Part shown: positions 9,377-17,504 of the stretch, one piece after another
Layout of the letters: each line of letters opens with the position of its first letter
Numbering within the stretch: the first letter of the stretch is position 1
Source of the DNA: Fictibacillus halophilus
Lineage (GTDB): Bacteria; Bacillota; Bacilli; Bacillales; Fictibacillaceae
Reading direction: 5' to 3'
NCBI RefSeq assembly: GCF_016401385.1
Contig: NZ_JAEACF010000001.1
Span: 1,426,001-1,490,000, forward strand
Length of the DNA stretch: 64,000 nt
The notes under the pieces: model-generated
The model's input: only the letters and a program-made list of their open reading frames with translations
What the model was told of the DNA's origin: nothing
The model's database searches: none
Position numbers and translations under genes: made by a program

Positions 9377-9556
9377 CTAAAAATCTTCTTTGAATAGTTC
9401 TGCATACGCAGCAAAAGACGGATCAATATTGTTTACATGACCGATTGACTGATGAAGAACACTTTGAATTTCAATTTTGTGTTGATCTTCCAGGTGCGGA
9501 TGTATATTCTGATATGCCTTCCTAATGCTATCTAGATGGCTGAATTGAGCGTACAT
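9377..9556 (-). CDS. Small hypothetical protein, 59 aa
   Basis: A short reading frame starts MYAQFSHLDSIRKAYQN and ends AELFKEDF. AAGGCAGG lies 8 bases before the ATG. The product is soluble, predicted helical and rich in His, Gln and charged residues, with no membrane segment or recognisable domain. It sits in the same direction as and 94 bases upstream of the ypwA-like gene, without an obvious terminator between, so it may share that transcript. I recognise no family. Sensible amino acid composition and the ribosome binding site support a real gene, but its shortness keeps confidence moderate. Confidence 0.55.
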   Translation of the reverse strand: MYAQFSHLDSIRKAYQNIHPHLEDQHKIEIQSVLHQSIGHVNNIDPSFAAYAELFKEDF

Positions 9557-9845
9557 AATAATAACCTGCCTTTATTTTATAGTTAGGCATAGTATGTACG
9601 TGTTTATTGGGTCTTTAAACTTTGTACAAGTAGTTAAATGAAGTGATTTGAGCAGATTGTATGGTATGTGATTGCTGTTTTTTAGGTGAGTTAGATCAAT
9701 GTAGTTTCAAAGCGGTGTAGATTTGACTAAATTAGGTTCAAATTGTTTAATAACTTGTATTTTTTCTTTGAAAATATATGAAATATGTACGGTACGTGAA
9801 ATTATTATTGTTTTAATGCTTATATTTGTGCGATTCATATCAAAA

Positions 9846-9874
9846 AAGGCTGACTTTTTTATTGAGTCAGCCTT
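9846..9874. terminator. Bidirectional-type hairpin in the ypwA-rlmL interval
   Basis: AAGGCTGACT and AGTCAGCCTT form a perfect 10-bp stem with an A run before it, so it reads as a terminator with six T on the minus strand. It is placed to end transcription from the rlmL-like gene after the tandem repeat. Confidence 0.65.
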
Positions 9875-9896
9875 CCTTATCTTTTTTGGTGAGATG

Positions 9897-10001
9897 AATC
9901 CAAAACTTTTTGCCTTGAATCCATAAATTTTGTAGCTCAATCCACGAGTTTTGCTTCTCAATCCACAAATTTTTGGCTTTTATCCGCGAGTCTACAATCT
10001 T
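9897..10001. repeat. Five-unit 21-bp tandem repeat
   Basis: The core AATCC (TATCC in the last unit) recurs at exactly 9897, 9918, 9939, 9960 and 9981, always 21 bases apart. Each unit continues with a variable pair, then A/G-A/G-TTTT and a pyrimidine-rich end. It lies between the stop of the rlmL-like gene and the hairpin at 9846, hence in that gene's likely 3' untranslated region. Exact 21-base spacing corresponds to seven codons or two helical turns. The rest of the interval 9557-9845 is AT-rich and I see no gene in it. Confidence 0.75.
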
Positions 10002-10051
10002 CGACACTCAACGTGCACCAACACCCACACCATATTTACATAACGCACTCA

Positions 10052-11200
10052 TCAGCCTTGATGCTGTCTAGGCGGACGTTTGCCGAAGTATTGATAATAA
10101 TCGGTCTTCAGATCACCATTGTACAACTTACGCTTCTTCGTTGCTGAACGGCCATAATATTCTTCAAAGTTTTCATTCGAAGTAATCACGTATACACTCC
10201 AAGTATCATACGGTTTCATTGCCATGCCTAGGTCACGATACATTTGAGCTACTTCTTCTCTCTCACCTAGTCGCTCTCCGTAAGGCGGGTTCGTTACAAG
10301 ACATCCGTAATCTTTTCTAGTCGTAAAATCGCGGACTTGCATCTGTTTAAACGTGATAAAATCCTCGAATCCTGCTTCGTTTGCATTATTCTTGGACAGT
10401 TCGATCATCTTATGATCAATATCGGATCCTTGAATCTCAAGAGGTAGATCGTATTTTGCAACATCTTGAGCTTCTCCTACTGCCTCATACCATACTTTTT
10501 TATCAATCCAGTTCCATTTCTCTGAAGCAAACTCACGATTTAGTCCAGGAGCAATGTTTTGTCCAATCATCGCAGCTTCTATCGGTAATGTTCCGGATCC
10601 ACAGAAAGGATCTGCGAAAGGCTTGTCTGGCGTCCAATTTGTTAGCATGATCAGAGCCGCAGCCATCGTTTCTTTAATTGGCGCCCCTGAATGCAACTCA
10701 CGGTATCCACGCTTGTGCAGACCTGTGCCACTCGTATCAAGAGTTAATGTCGCGATATCCTTATGAATCGCAACCTCGATTCGATACAGTGCACCGTCCT
10801 CGGGGAACCACGTTTTACGGTTATACGCTGTTTTCAAGTTATCTACTACTGCTTTTTTCACGATTGCTTGGCAGTCAGATACAGAAAATAGTTTTGATTT
10901 TACAGATCGGCCGATTACAGGGAACTCTCCGTCTTCAGGAATAAAATCAGCCCACGGAAGTGCCTTCGTCTGCTCAAAAAGTTCATCAAACGTCTCCGCT
11001 TTGAACTCGCCAACCACTAATTTTACGCGATCTGCCGTCCTCAACCACAGGTTAGCTTTTACTAAAGTTTTCTCATCACCATCAAAATAAACTTTCCCGT
11101 TTTCAACTTTCACATTTTCAAAACCTAGTGCGCGAACTTCATTGGCCACTAGAGCCTCTAGTCCCATAGCCGCTGTTGCCAGCAGTCGTAATTGTGTCAT
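10052..11200 (-). CDS. THUMP-domain 23S rRNA guanine-N2 methyltransferase, RlmL/YpsC-like
   Basis: This is a SAM-dependent RNA methyltransferase of 382 residues. An N-terminal ferredoxin-like/THUMP RNA-binding part covers about residues 1-155. The catalytic Rossmann domain then shows motif I ADPFCGSGTLPIEAA (196-210) and motif IV TNPPYGERLG (303-312), the N-PPY type used for amino-group methylation. It corresponds to B. subtilis YpsC and to the N-terminal half of E. coli RlmL; the exact rRNA position is inferred. AAGGAG lies 9 bases before the ATG. It sits next to rnpB, as in B. subtilis. Confidence 0.92.
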   Translation of the reverse strand: MTQLRLLATAAMGLEALVANEVRALGFENVKVENGKVYFDGDEKTLVKANLWLRTADRVKLVVGEFKAETFDELFEQTKALPWADFIPEDGEFPVIGRSVKSKLFSVSDCQAIVKKAVVDNLKTAYNRKTWFPEDGALYRIEVAIHKDIATLTLDTSGTGLHKRGYRELHSGAPIKETMAAALIMLTNWTPDKPFADPFCGSGTLPIEAAMIGQNIAPGLNREFASEKWNWIDKKVWYEAVGEAQDVAKYDLPLEIQGSDIDHKMIELSKNNANEAGFEDFITFKQMQVRDFTTRKDYGCLVTNPPYGERLGEREEVAQMYRDLGMAMKPYDTWSVYVITSNENFEEYYGRSATKKRKLYNGDLKTDYYQYFGKRPPRQHQG

Positions 11201-11284
11201 AGTATGAACTCCTTAATCTTCATCGTTTCGTATAGTAATAAGTATACCCTTATTTCAGGGGACATTTTTATGTAAATAGAAAAA

Positions 11285-11301
11285 GCCCCGGTAAACGGGG
11301 C
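11285..11301 (-). terminator. Terminator of rnpB
   Basis: GCCCCG / CGGGGC forms a GC-rich 6-bp stem with a 5-base loop, followed on the minus strand by TTTTTC, just past the 3' end of RNase P RNA. Confidence 0.8.
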
Positions 11302-11321
11302 CCTCATTCAGCTTTAATTTA

Positions 11322-11753
11322 GGTACCAATAACGTTCTGTAAGCCATGTTCTGTTCCTTAGTACTACAAACGGCTGGTAGCCTCGTACACCGGTGGTAAT
11401 CATCTATCTACAAAAAGCCTTGGCTTCTTGTTCTCCCAATCGTTCAATTCCGAAATGGGAAACTCCCCTACCATAATTTGGGTTTCTCGCTCGTGGGGTT
11501 TACCGCGTTCCACTCCCTCTGTTTCCATCGGGACTACGTCACTGTGGCACTTTCAAGGTATTAACACCATATCCAAAGGACTTAGGTGCGTTCCCTGCCG
11601 TTAGTCCAGTAAGCTTTATTCAAGCAAACCAAGCTACCCTGGCTTATTTTTTGGCCAGGCACGATCATTACGGTCATCTCAGATCCGTGCGAGCATGGAC
11701 TTTCCTCTAAACCTGAAAAATCAGATCCAGCGATTACCCGAACGCTATTGATT
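11322..11753 (-). ncRNA. rnpB: RNase P RNA, type B
   Basis: This is the catalytic RNA of RNase P, which matures tRNA 5' ends. On the minus strand it carries GCGTTCGGGTAATCGCTG near the 5' end, GAGGAAAGTCCATGCTCGCA (P4/CR-I), CTTGAAAGTGCCACAGTGAC, GGTAAACCCC and GCGAGAAACCC, and ends with ACATGGCTTACAGAACGTTA. These are the conserved segments of the Bacillus type B RNA. The ends were set by the 10-bp P1 pairing between 11741-11750 and 11327-11336, extended by a few bases. The exact 5' and 3' nucleotides are approximate. Confidence 0.95.
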
Positions 11754-11820
11754 TAGTTTTTAAAAGCAAGATTCATTATAGCATGCTGAATGGATAAAAA
11801 CAAATGGATAATAACTGGAA

Positions 11821-12135
11821 TCAATCGTACAATTTACTGCCAAAAACATGTTTTTCCAAGTTAGACAAACGCTGAAGAATATCGGAGTTCGTCGTGCTTG
11901 ATGTTACTGCAGACATTCTGCGTGTTTGCTGATGATCAGAAGAATTTTGAGCTTCTTTACGCAGTCGATTGTTTTCTTGTACAACTGCATCATACTCTTT
12001 TTGGAAATTTTCATAATCCTTAATAATAAGATCTAAGAATTTGTCTACCTCGTCTTGATCATAGCCACGAAAGCCTTGTTTAAAGTCTTTTTCCAAAATT
12101 TCTTTCGCCGTTAAATGAAAACGCTGTTCACTCAT
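11821..12135 (-). CDS. gpsB: Cell division/elongation regulator GpsB
   Basis: GpsB is a small DivIVA-like coiled-coil protein that shuttles PBP1-type enzymes between division and elongation sites. The product is 104 residues from the chosen start [18 protein letters not shown]. The lipid/partner-binding head has [14 protein letters not shown] near residues 22-35, followed by a coiled coil to about residue 70 and a C-terminal trimerisation helix (SNLEKHVFG). The start was chosen because GAGGTGATTCAC directly precedes this ATG; the upstream in-frame extension lacks a ribosome binding site. It lies between rnpB and ypsA as in B. subtilis. Confidence 0.95.
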   Translation of the reverse strand: MSEQRFHLTAKEILEKDFKQGFRGYDQDEVDKFLDLIIKDYENFQKEYDAVVQENNRLRKEAQNSSDHQQTRRMSAVTSSTTNSDILQRLSNLEKHVFGSKLYD

Positions 12136-12217
12136 GTGAATCACCTCACACAAAGATTCTAAAATTATTTTTTCACTACCTGACCTAAATGTCAATTTTT
12201 TTCGACTTTAGATTCAT

Positions 12218-12778
12218 TTATTCATTACGATTGTATTGTTCCTCTTGTACAAGAACATCCAAGTCATAAGGAGTAATATAGAATATTTCGTACGAATTGT
12301 CCATTTCCTGCTTTTGTTTGGCTGTATCTAAATAATACTTCGGCGAACCATCTTTTTCTTCGTCGTAAAGGAGCAAGACACCATCGCTTTTTTGTACAAG
12401 AAACTGATTCTTGGCTCGAAGCTGTCCTGGCGACTCGTATGGCTTACGGCTTACCGAATCAACAAAGTCGGCCCCCGCTAAAATTTCGTGATATTTTTCC
12501 TGCACATTTTCTTTCCAGCGAGCTTCTTGCTCTAAGAACGGTGTTAGAACAGCTAGTTTTAAATCGGGGAATTCTGGTTGAAGTTCAAATACCACTTCTG
12601 CAGCCCACATTTCGACACCAGGCTGCCCACTGATGATCACCCATTCTAGACCTTCATCAAGAAGAGAAATCAACTTTTGCTGGATTGCTTTCTTAATGTA
12701 GTATACCCCTTCATGTTTATCACTAAAAATACCCAGTTCATGAGCTTTGTAGCCACTAACAAGTAGTGTTTGAAGCAT
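12218..12778 (-). CDS. ypsA: YpsA, SLOG/DUF1273 family protein
   Basis: The 186-residue protein is a SLOG-superfamily Rossmann-like domain (DUF1273). It begins MLQTLLVSGYKAHELGIF and has the nucleotide-binding type turn WVIISGQPGVEMWAAEVV near residues 47-64. In B. subtilis, YpsA influences cell division and is linked to GpsB; its ligand may be a nucleotide or ADP-ribose derivative, which is inference. The start was set at the ATG 8 bases after AGGAGG rather than the in-frame Met ten codons earlier. It lies 82 bases upstream of gpsB and is probably co-transcribed with it. Confidence 0.9.
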   Translation of the reverse strand: MLQTLLVSGYKAHELGIFSDKHEGVYYIKKAIQQKLISLLDEGLEWVIISGQPGVEMWAAEVVFELQPEFPDLKLAVLTPFLEQEARWKENVQEKYHEILAGADFVDSVSRKPYESPGQLRAKNQFLVQKSDGVLLLYDEEKDGSPKYYLDTAKQKQEMDNSYEIFYITPYDLDVLVQEEQYNRNE

Positions 12779-12800
12779 GGGAAAAAACCTCCTATTAATG

Positions 12801-12829
12801 AAAAACACCCGGCTCTGTCAATAGCCGGG
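12801..12829 (-). terminator. Terminator of the 30-aa membrane peptide gene
   Basis: CCCGGCT / AGCCGGG forms a perfect 7-bp stem, then GTGTTTTT on the minus strand. It begins 6 bases after the stop of the 30-codon frame, and ypsA's own ribosome binding site follows. A terminator here means that something short upstream is transcribed. Confidence 0.75.
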
Positions 12830-12835
12830 GCTTCA

Positions 12836-12928
12836 TTAAAAGTTTTGTGTTGTGTGACTGATTTGATTGCCAATCATTACTGTTAACCCGACGATTACAA
12901 AAAATAGAACAACAATCCACTGCTTCAC
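12836..12928 (-). CDS. Putative single-pass membrane peptide, 30 aa
   Basis: A GTG-started frame encodes 30 residues: a Lys-Gln-Trp start, a hydrophobic core (IVVLFFVIVGLTVMIG) long enough to cross the membrane, and a polar tail ending in QNF. GGAGAG lies 7 bases before the GTG and a strong terminator follows the stop. The ~260 bases upstream, to mrfB, show no larger gene. The function is unknown; small membrane peptides of this shape often modulate membrane enzymes, but that is general knowledge, not evidence here. A longer overlapping frame in another phase is compositionally poor and was rejected. Confidence 0.45.
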   Translation of the reverse strand: MKQWIVVLFFVIVGLTVMIGNQISHTTQNF

Positions 12929-13189
12929 TTACCATCTCTCCATAGCTTAAAATATATATTTCCCTATTCTTAATTTCGGTTATTGCGCGAAAACAATCGA
13001 ACACCTAAGAAATTTGACGAAAACTTAGGAGAAAAATGAAGTTTTATGGCGTTTTATGCGCTTACCCGGGCAATAAAAAAGGGGGGAATTTATTTTATTA
13101 GGAACATTTCCATGTCCTCTTATATTCTACAAAAAACAAAGCCGATTGAGAAGAGATATTTTGCAAGAATTCATAAATTTGACGAATTT

Positions 13190-14455
13190 TTACGAATATT
13201 GGATAACGCGTTGTTCTAATCGTTCGATTCTTTTTGTAAAAGCCTGTTTTTCCTGTTCTTCTTTTCTTTTCGTTAGCCTTTTTTTACCCTTCCATCTCGA
13301 ATAAGCCAATACAGCAAAATGAAGAGATTTATCATAATCTTTTTGAATGTGCTCATAATACTTAGAAAGTTCAACGGCCGGTTCTTCATCTAATTCATTC
13401 TCGTCTAGTAACTCCAGCCAATATTGTACGGAGATCTCTATTTCGTTACATTTTTTGTATAAAGCAGCTAAAGATTTTTTGGATTGAGATGCAAGTGAAG
13501 TTCCGGTTTGAATAACTTCATGGTGAAGAGACATAGCTTGTTCCTTTTCGTTCATCGCCTCAAACCATCTCGCTGATTCATATGTCTCTTTTTCTGTTCG
13601 AAATCCATTACCTGTTACAATCCGAGACATGTGTGTATAAAGAGTTATGAGAGAAAGTACATCCCACTCGTTATGCTGAAAAACACCTTCCAGTAGCGAT
13701 GGGTCTCCTTCATTGCAATATTGAAAATAGAGCATAGGCGCTAGAAAACCAGGCGTATCATGAATTCGGTTCACACCTAGTATCTCTTTTTCAACAACGG
13801 AAAGCTTTACAGCAGGTAACTTATCTTTCCACAGTCTCCTTGCTCCGTGTAGCAGATCAAAGTGGCCAAACTCAGGCAATGAAGGCACATAATCACGTAT
13901 TAAAGTATGACGCGTTCTTACTTGCGGCCAATCAAAGGATTTTCCGTTATACGTAACCAGGTTTCGAAGTTCTTTCACATGATTTAAAAAATAATGATAA
14001 AGAGCCACTTCAGACCCTGGTCCCGGTAAAAAGAATTGGTGCACTAAAACGTGATCTCCCTTGATCTGACTCATCCCAAGCATAAAGATGGTATTACCTG
14101 CTCCACCGCTCAGACCTGTAGTTTCGGTATCAAAGAACAAAAGATCAGAAGCGTCTAAATCCCTAGCGTGTAAAGGATGAGCGGCATCAATATCTTGCCA
14201 ATTCGATACTGCGTTCAAAACATCTGAAAACTGATAACGCCCCCATTGTGTATCAAGAGGGTATTTTACTTTTCGAACGATACAATAATCATCTTCGAAA
14301 AAATAAGCTGAAGCACCAAACTTTTCCCAATAGTCCGCATGTTGAATTCTTTCACTAGTGGAATTCTCCAAATGTGACTTACTTTCAACAGGAGGCTCGG
14401 AAACCGTATTGACCATATGCTTTTTTAGTCGATTCAGCTTGTTTTTAATCGACAT
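13190..14455 (-). CDS. mrfB: MrfB/YprB, DEDD exonuclease of mitomycin repair
   Basis: MrfB is the putative nuclease of the UvrABC-independent mitomycin C excision pathway described in B. subtilis. The 421 residues carry a DEDD RNase H-like exonuclease fold: motif I FFDTETTGL with Asp109 and Glu111, motif II with VTYNGKSFDWPQ near 166-177, and a late acidic motif HNEWDVLSL. The C-terminal third looks like TPR helices (AALYKKCNEIEISVQYW). The ATG lies inside the end of mrfA (11-base overlap), indicating translational coupling of helicase and nuclease. Confidence 0.92.
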   Translation of the reverse strand: MSIKNKLNRLKKHMVNTVSEPPVESKSHLENSTSERIQHADYWEKFGASAYFFEDDYCIVRKVKYPLDTQWGRYQFSDVLNAVSNWQDIDAAHPLHARDLDASDLLFFDTETTGLSGGAGNTIFMLGMSQIKGDHVLVHQFFLPGPGSEVALYHYFLNHVKELRNLVTYNGKSFDWPQVRTRHTLIRDYVPSLPEFGHFDLLHGARRLWKDKLPAVKLSVVEKEILGVNRIHDTPGFLAPMLYFQYCNEGDPSLLEGVFQHNEWDVLSLITLYTHMSRIVTGNGFRTEKETYESARWFEAMNEKEQAMSLHHEVIQTGTSLASQSKKSLAALYKKCNEIEISVQYWLELLDENELDEEPAVELSKYYEHIQKDYDKSLHFAVLAYSRWKGKKRLTKRKEEQEKQAFTKRIERLEQRVIQYS

Positions 14456-16721
14456 GTTTTGTCGCTCCTTTGATTTGAGAAATCAATTTTACAGCTAGAT
14501 TCTTGCTGTTATTCCCTTCTTCTAATGTTCCTGTGCAAGACGGACAGCCACTTTCACAAGGACATCTTTGTATCATAGAGAGTGCCTGATCAAGAACCGT
14601 ATCCCACGAGCCATACACTTTTTCACTAAGACCAATACCACCTGGATATCTGTCGTAAATAAAAATGGTAGGCTGTTGATTATGAACCGCTTTGACCTGT
14701 GGTACAACGTGAAGATCGTTTGCATCACACATAACGAATAAAGGGGCAACATGGCGCAAAACATGTGCGATTCCAAGGAGTCCTGCTTCAAGCTTCTCTT
14801 CGCTTAAGTCGTTATTTTCAAAAGTAAGCCATGTTGCAGAAGTGTGTAACTCCTCCTCCGGAAGATGAATTGGGCCTGAGCCAATATTGTCGTGAGTTTC
14901 AAACTTAATTTTTTTAAAGATGGTTGCCTTTGCGACTACCATAACATCCCCGTAGGCTTTTGCATTCTGTTCTTCATTCGTTTCTTTGTCTATCTCAAGC
15001 ACATTTAACGAGACAGCGAGGTTTGCGTCTGTAAAATAATCAACATCCACTTCACGAACGAACGCTTTCTTCTCTTCATAATCTAACTTTTCTACTTGAT
15101 ATTGCGTACCTTGATGAAGATAGATCGCTTCTTCATGAAGAAGCGTCATTGAGCTAAAACGATCCATCTCACCGATCACTTTTACGTCTGCCACATTACT
15201 TTGATCGATGATAACAACGTTCTCCTGTGAAGCAGATCGAAGGGAAATGTTATGCGCAGGAAAAGAATCGTTCATCCAATAGAAATGCTTTCCTCTTTTG
15301 TGAAGCACTTGTTCGTCCACTAAAAATTCTAAAACATCCTGTATCTCTTGATCACCAAATTTTTCATTTTCTTGAAATGGCAGTTCATACGATGCGCATT
15401 TTAGATGATCCACTAAAATAATCAGATTGTCAGGATTCATACGAGCAGACTCTGGTGATCTTTCAAAAAAGTAATCTGGATTCTGAATCACATATTGATC
15501 GAGTGGTGATGAAGAAGCTACCATAATCACGACACTTTCATCTTGACGACGCCCCGCACGTCCAGCTTGTTGCCACGCACTGGCAATCGATCCTGGATAA
15601 CCTGTCAAAATACAAGCGTGAAGCTGACCAATATCTACCCCTAATTCTAAAGCATTTGTTGAAACAACTCCCATGACTTCTCCATTACGAAGTCCTTTTT
15701 CGATCGCACGTCGCTGTTTAGGAAGATATCCGCCTCTATACCCTTGAATGGACTTTGTACCAAACTCTTTTTTAACAAGTTCTTGCAAATAGGTAAGCAA
15801 TATTTCCACGCGTACACGACTACGTGCGAAAACGATCGTTTGGATATGGTTTTCTAAAAATAGCTTCGCCAGGTTTCTAGCTTCAAGGGTAGCGCTTCGC
15901 CTTACGTTTAGTGGCTTATTGACAACTGGCGGATTGTAAAAGAGAAAATGCTTACGACCCGCTGGTGCTCCGTTGTTATTGATAAGCGTCATGAGATTTC
16001 CAGTAAGCTGTTCAGCCAACTCTTTTGGATTCGCAATGGTTGCAGATGTACAGATAAAAATGGGATCACTGCCATAAAAGTTACAGATCCTCTTCAAACG
16101 GCGAACTACATTAGCCACATGACTCCCAAAGACGCCTCGATATGTATGAAGCTCATCTACCACTACATATTTCAGATTTTCAAATAGCGATACCCATTTG
16201 GTATGGTGTGGAAGAACAGCAGCATGAAGCATATCAGGATTTGTCATGACAATGTTTCCCGCTTTTCTGACCACTTGTCGAATATTTGCGGGTGTATCCC
16301 CATCGTACGTATAGCTTTTAATATCCAATCCCATCTCATCGATCAATTCGTTCATCTCTGACTTCTGATCTTGCGCCAGTGCTTTTGTAGGAAAAAGATA
16401 GAGAGCTCTTGCCTCGGGATTATTAGCGACTTCTTGTAGTACAGGCAGGTTGTAACAAAGCGTTTTTCCAGACGCTGTAGGTGTTACAGCTACAAAGCTT
16501 TCACCGCGTAAAGCTGCTTCATAGGCTGATAACTGGTGAATATATAAGGAAGAAATCCCTCTTTTTGAAAGAGCGGATTGAATAGTTGGATGCAAAGAGT
16601 CAGGAAGTGGCACTGAAACCGCCTCTCGTGGCTCAATTGTTTTCCAATGAACAATTTGTTTAGCTAGTTCTGGCTCTCGTAAAACGTCCATAACTTGCTG
16701 GATAGATTTTTTTCGAAACAT
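14445..16721 (-). CDS. mrfA: MrfA/YprA, DEAD/DEAH-box helicase of mitomycin repair
   Basis: MrfA is the helicase partner of MrfB in repair of mitomycin C adducts. The 758 residues contain Walker A TPTASGKT, DEAD-type box VVVDELHTYRG, motif III CTSATIANP, and C-terminal helicase motifs QAGRAGRRQDES. The MrfA-specific C-terminal domain (DUF1998) ends in a zinc-type cluster CPCESGCPSC with Cys at about 720, 722, 726 and 729. The start is the ATG 5 bases after GGGAGGTGG; the in-frame GTG three codons earlier overlaps that ribosome binding site. An SOS-like palindrome sits immediately upstream. Confidence 0.94.
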   Translation of the reverse strand: MFRKKSIQQVMDVLREPELAKQIVHWKTIEPREAVSVPLPDSLHPTIQSALSKRGISSLYIHQLSAYEAALRGESFVAVTPTASGKTLCYNLPVLQEVANNPEARALYLFPTKALAQDQKSEMNELIDEMGLDIKSYTYDGDTPANIRQVVRKAGNIVMTNPDMLHAAVLPHHTKWVSLFENLKYVVVDELHTYRGVFGSHVANVVRRLKRICNFYGSDPIFICTSATIANPKELAEQLTGNLMTLINNNGAPAGRKHFLFYNPPVVNKPLNVRRSATLEARNLAKLFLENHIQTIVFARSRVRVEILLTYLQELVKKEFGTKSIQGYRGGYLPKQRRAIEKGLRNGEVMGVVSTNALELGVDIGQLHACILTGYPGSIASAWQQAGRAGRRQDESVVIMVASSSPLDQYVIQNPDYFFERSPESARMNPDNLIILVDHLKCASYELPFQENEKFGDQEIQDVLEFLVDEQVLHKRGKHFYWMNDSFPAHNISLRSASQENVVIIDQSNVADVKVIGEMDRFSSMTLLHEEAIYLHQGTQYQVEKLDYEEKKAFVREVDVDYFTDANLAVSLNVLEIDKETNEEQNAKAYGDVMVVAKATIFKKIKFETHDNIGSGPIHLPEEELHTSATWLTFENNDLSEEKLEAGLLGIAHVLRHVAPLFVMCDANDLHVVPQVKAVHNQQPTIFIYDRYPGGIGLSEKVYGSWDTVLDQALSMIQRCPCESGCPSCTGTLEEGNNSKNLAVKLISQIKGATKHVD

Positions 16722-16746
16722 GATTACCACCTCCCTTCTATTTTAA

Positions 16747-16760
16747 CGAATATTTGTTCG
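16747..16760. promoter_or_regulatory. SOS-box-like palindrome upstream of mrfA
   Basis: CGAATATTTGTTCG differs from the ideal CGAACATATGTTCG at two positions. It lies 26-39 bases before the mrfA start, where a repressor would block transcription. Binding by LexA is inference. Confidence 0.35.
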
Positions 16761-17071
16761 TAAATAAACAAGGACTTATTCGGAATGTTCAAGCCCTGAT
16801 TGAGATTTTTCAACAAATTTATACAAGATTAAATTTCATTTGTTAATTTTTGATAAAAAACATACTGTTCTTGAAGGAAAAAAGAAAATGATGAAGAATT
16901 TAATGATTTAATATTTAATTTGAACAAATATTTATCCAGCTTTTATTCTGATAATTGAAGGAGTATATCATGATCTTTGTAAACCTCTTAAAAAAACTTG
17001 TTTTGGAATGATGTGTTATAATTAATATATTAAAATAACTTAGGGCCTTAGACTTTTCTTAGTCACCCTCC

Positions 17072-17090
17072 GTTAAAGGAAGGGAGTGCA
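17072..17090 (+). promoter_or_regulatory. Possible RBS-sequestering leader hairpin
   Basis: CACCCTCC can pair with GGAAGGGAGTG across a GTTAAA loop, and the latter contains the AAGGGAG ribosome binding site of the cREC gene. A smaller GACT/AGTC hairpin lies just before it. Translational control by folding is possible but unproven. Confidence 0.3.
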
Positions 17091-17095
17091 AGAAA

Positions 17096-17467
17096 ATGAA
17101 AAAGATCAGTGTATTTATGGATGATTATCGTAGTCCGCCTGAAGGATATGTCTTCGTAGAAACGATAGATGAATGTATGAAACTTCTAAGGAACCATGAC
17201 ATTGAGCATTTATCATTAGATCACGATTTATTGAGCAGAACAAGAAATGGTCTCATGCTCGTAAAAATGATGATTAAGGAAAAGTTATTTGCAAATCGAA
17301 TAACCATTCACTCTGCGAATTCTGTTGGTGGCAAGAACATGTACAATTGCCTTAAACAAGCTCAAAAAGACTTAATCATGCCTCACACTATCATTGTTTC
17401 CTTACGCCCACTTCCACTAAAATATATTCCGCCGCGCGTGCTTCAGCATTATAGTGATATCAAATAA
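17096..17467 (+). CDS. Cyclic-phosphate-processing-type receiver (cREC) protein
   Basis: The 123-residue protein is a stand-alone receiver-like domain of the cREC type rather than a classical response regulator. Acidic pairs occur at FMDDYRSPP (Asp9, Asp10) and LSLDHDL (Asp42, Asp44), and HSANSVGGKNM (72-82) replaces the usual Ser/Thr-Lys region. Such domains are predicted to process cyclic phosphates at RNA or nucleotide ends and are often found in RNA-repair and defence contexts. That activity is a family prediction. It is convergent with the PP2C gene, 37 bases apart, and has AAGGGAG 10 bases before the ATG. Confidence 0.7.
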   Translation: MKKISVFMDDYRSPPEGYVFVETIDECMKLLRNHDIEHLSLDHDLLSRTRNGLMLVKMMIKEKLFANRITIHSANSVGGKNMYNCLKQAQKDLIMPHTIIVSLRPLPLKYIPPRVLQHYSDIK

Positions 17468-17504
17468 TAGATCCCAAACCAAAAATAGAATAGGAGGAAG
17501 CAGC

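Larger units (their letters stand above)
16722..17095. other. Divergent intergenic region, mrfA to the cREC gene
   Basis: This 374-base AT-rich stretch holds the mrfA ribosome binding site, an SOS-like palindrome at 16747-16760, a TATAAT at 17017-17022 suited to the rightward gene, and a leader hairpin near 17072-17090. A 13-codon frame at 16970-17011 has a good ribosome binding site but overlaps the -10 region and is not called. Confidence 0.5.

Noticed and set aside
9707..9961. Open frames on both strands across the 21-bp repeat (9707-9961 minus, 9723-9926 plus)
   Set aside because: No ribosome binding site, they include the hairpin, and the repeat explains the open frames.
9897..10001. 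Considered as a CRISPR array
   Set aside because: Units are contiguous with no unique spacers, and no cas genes are nearby.
10381..10944. Rightward frames opposite the rlmL-like gene
   Set aside because: Antisense shadows of the methyltransferase domain without ribosome binding sites.
13035..13100. Small rightward frame of 21 codons after AGGAG
   Set aside because: Very short, low-complexity end, no neighbour or terminator to support it.
16970..17011. 13-codon frame with a good ribosome binding site upstream of the cREC gene
   Set aside because: It overlaps the -10 region of the cREC promoter, so it would not be on the same transcript, and has no terminator of its own.
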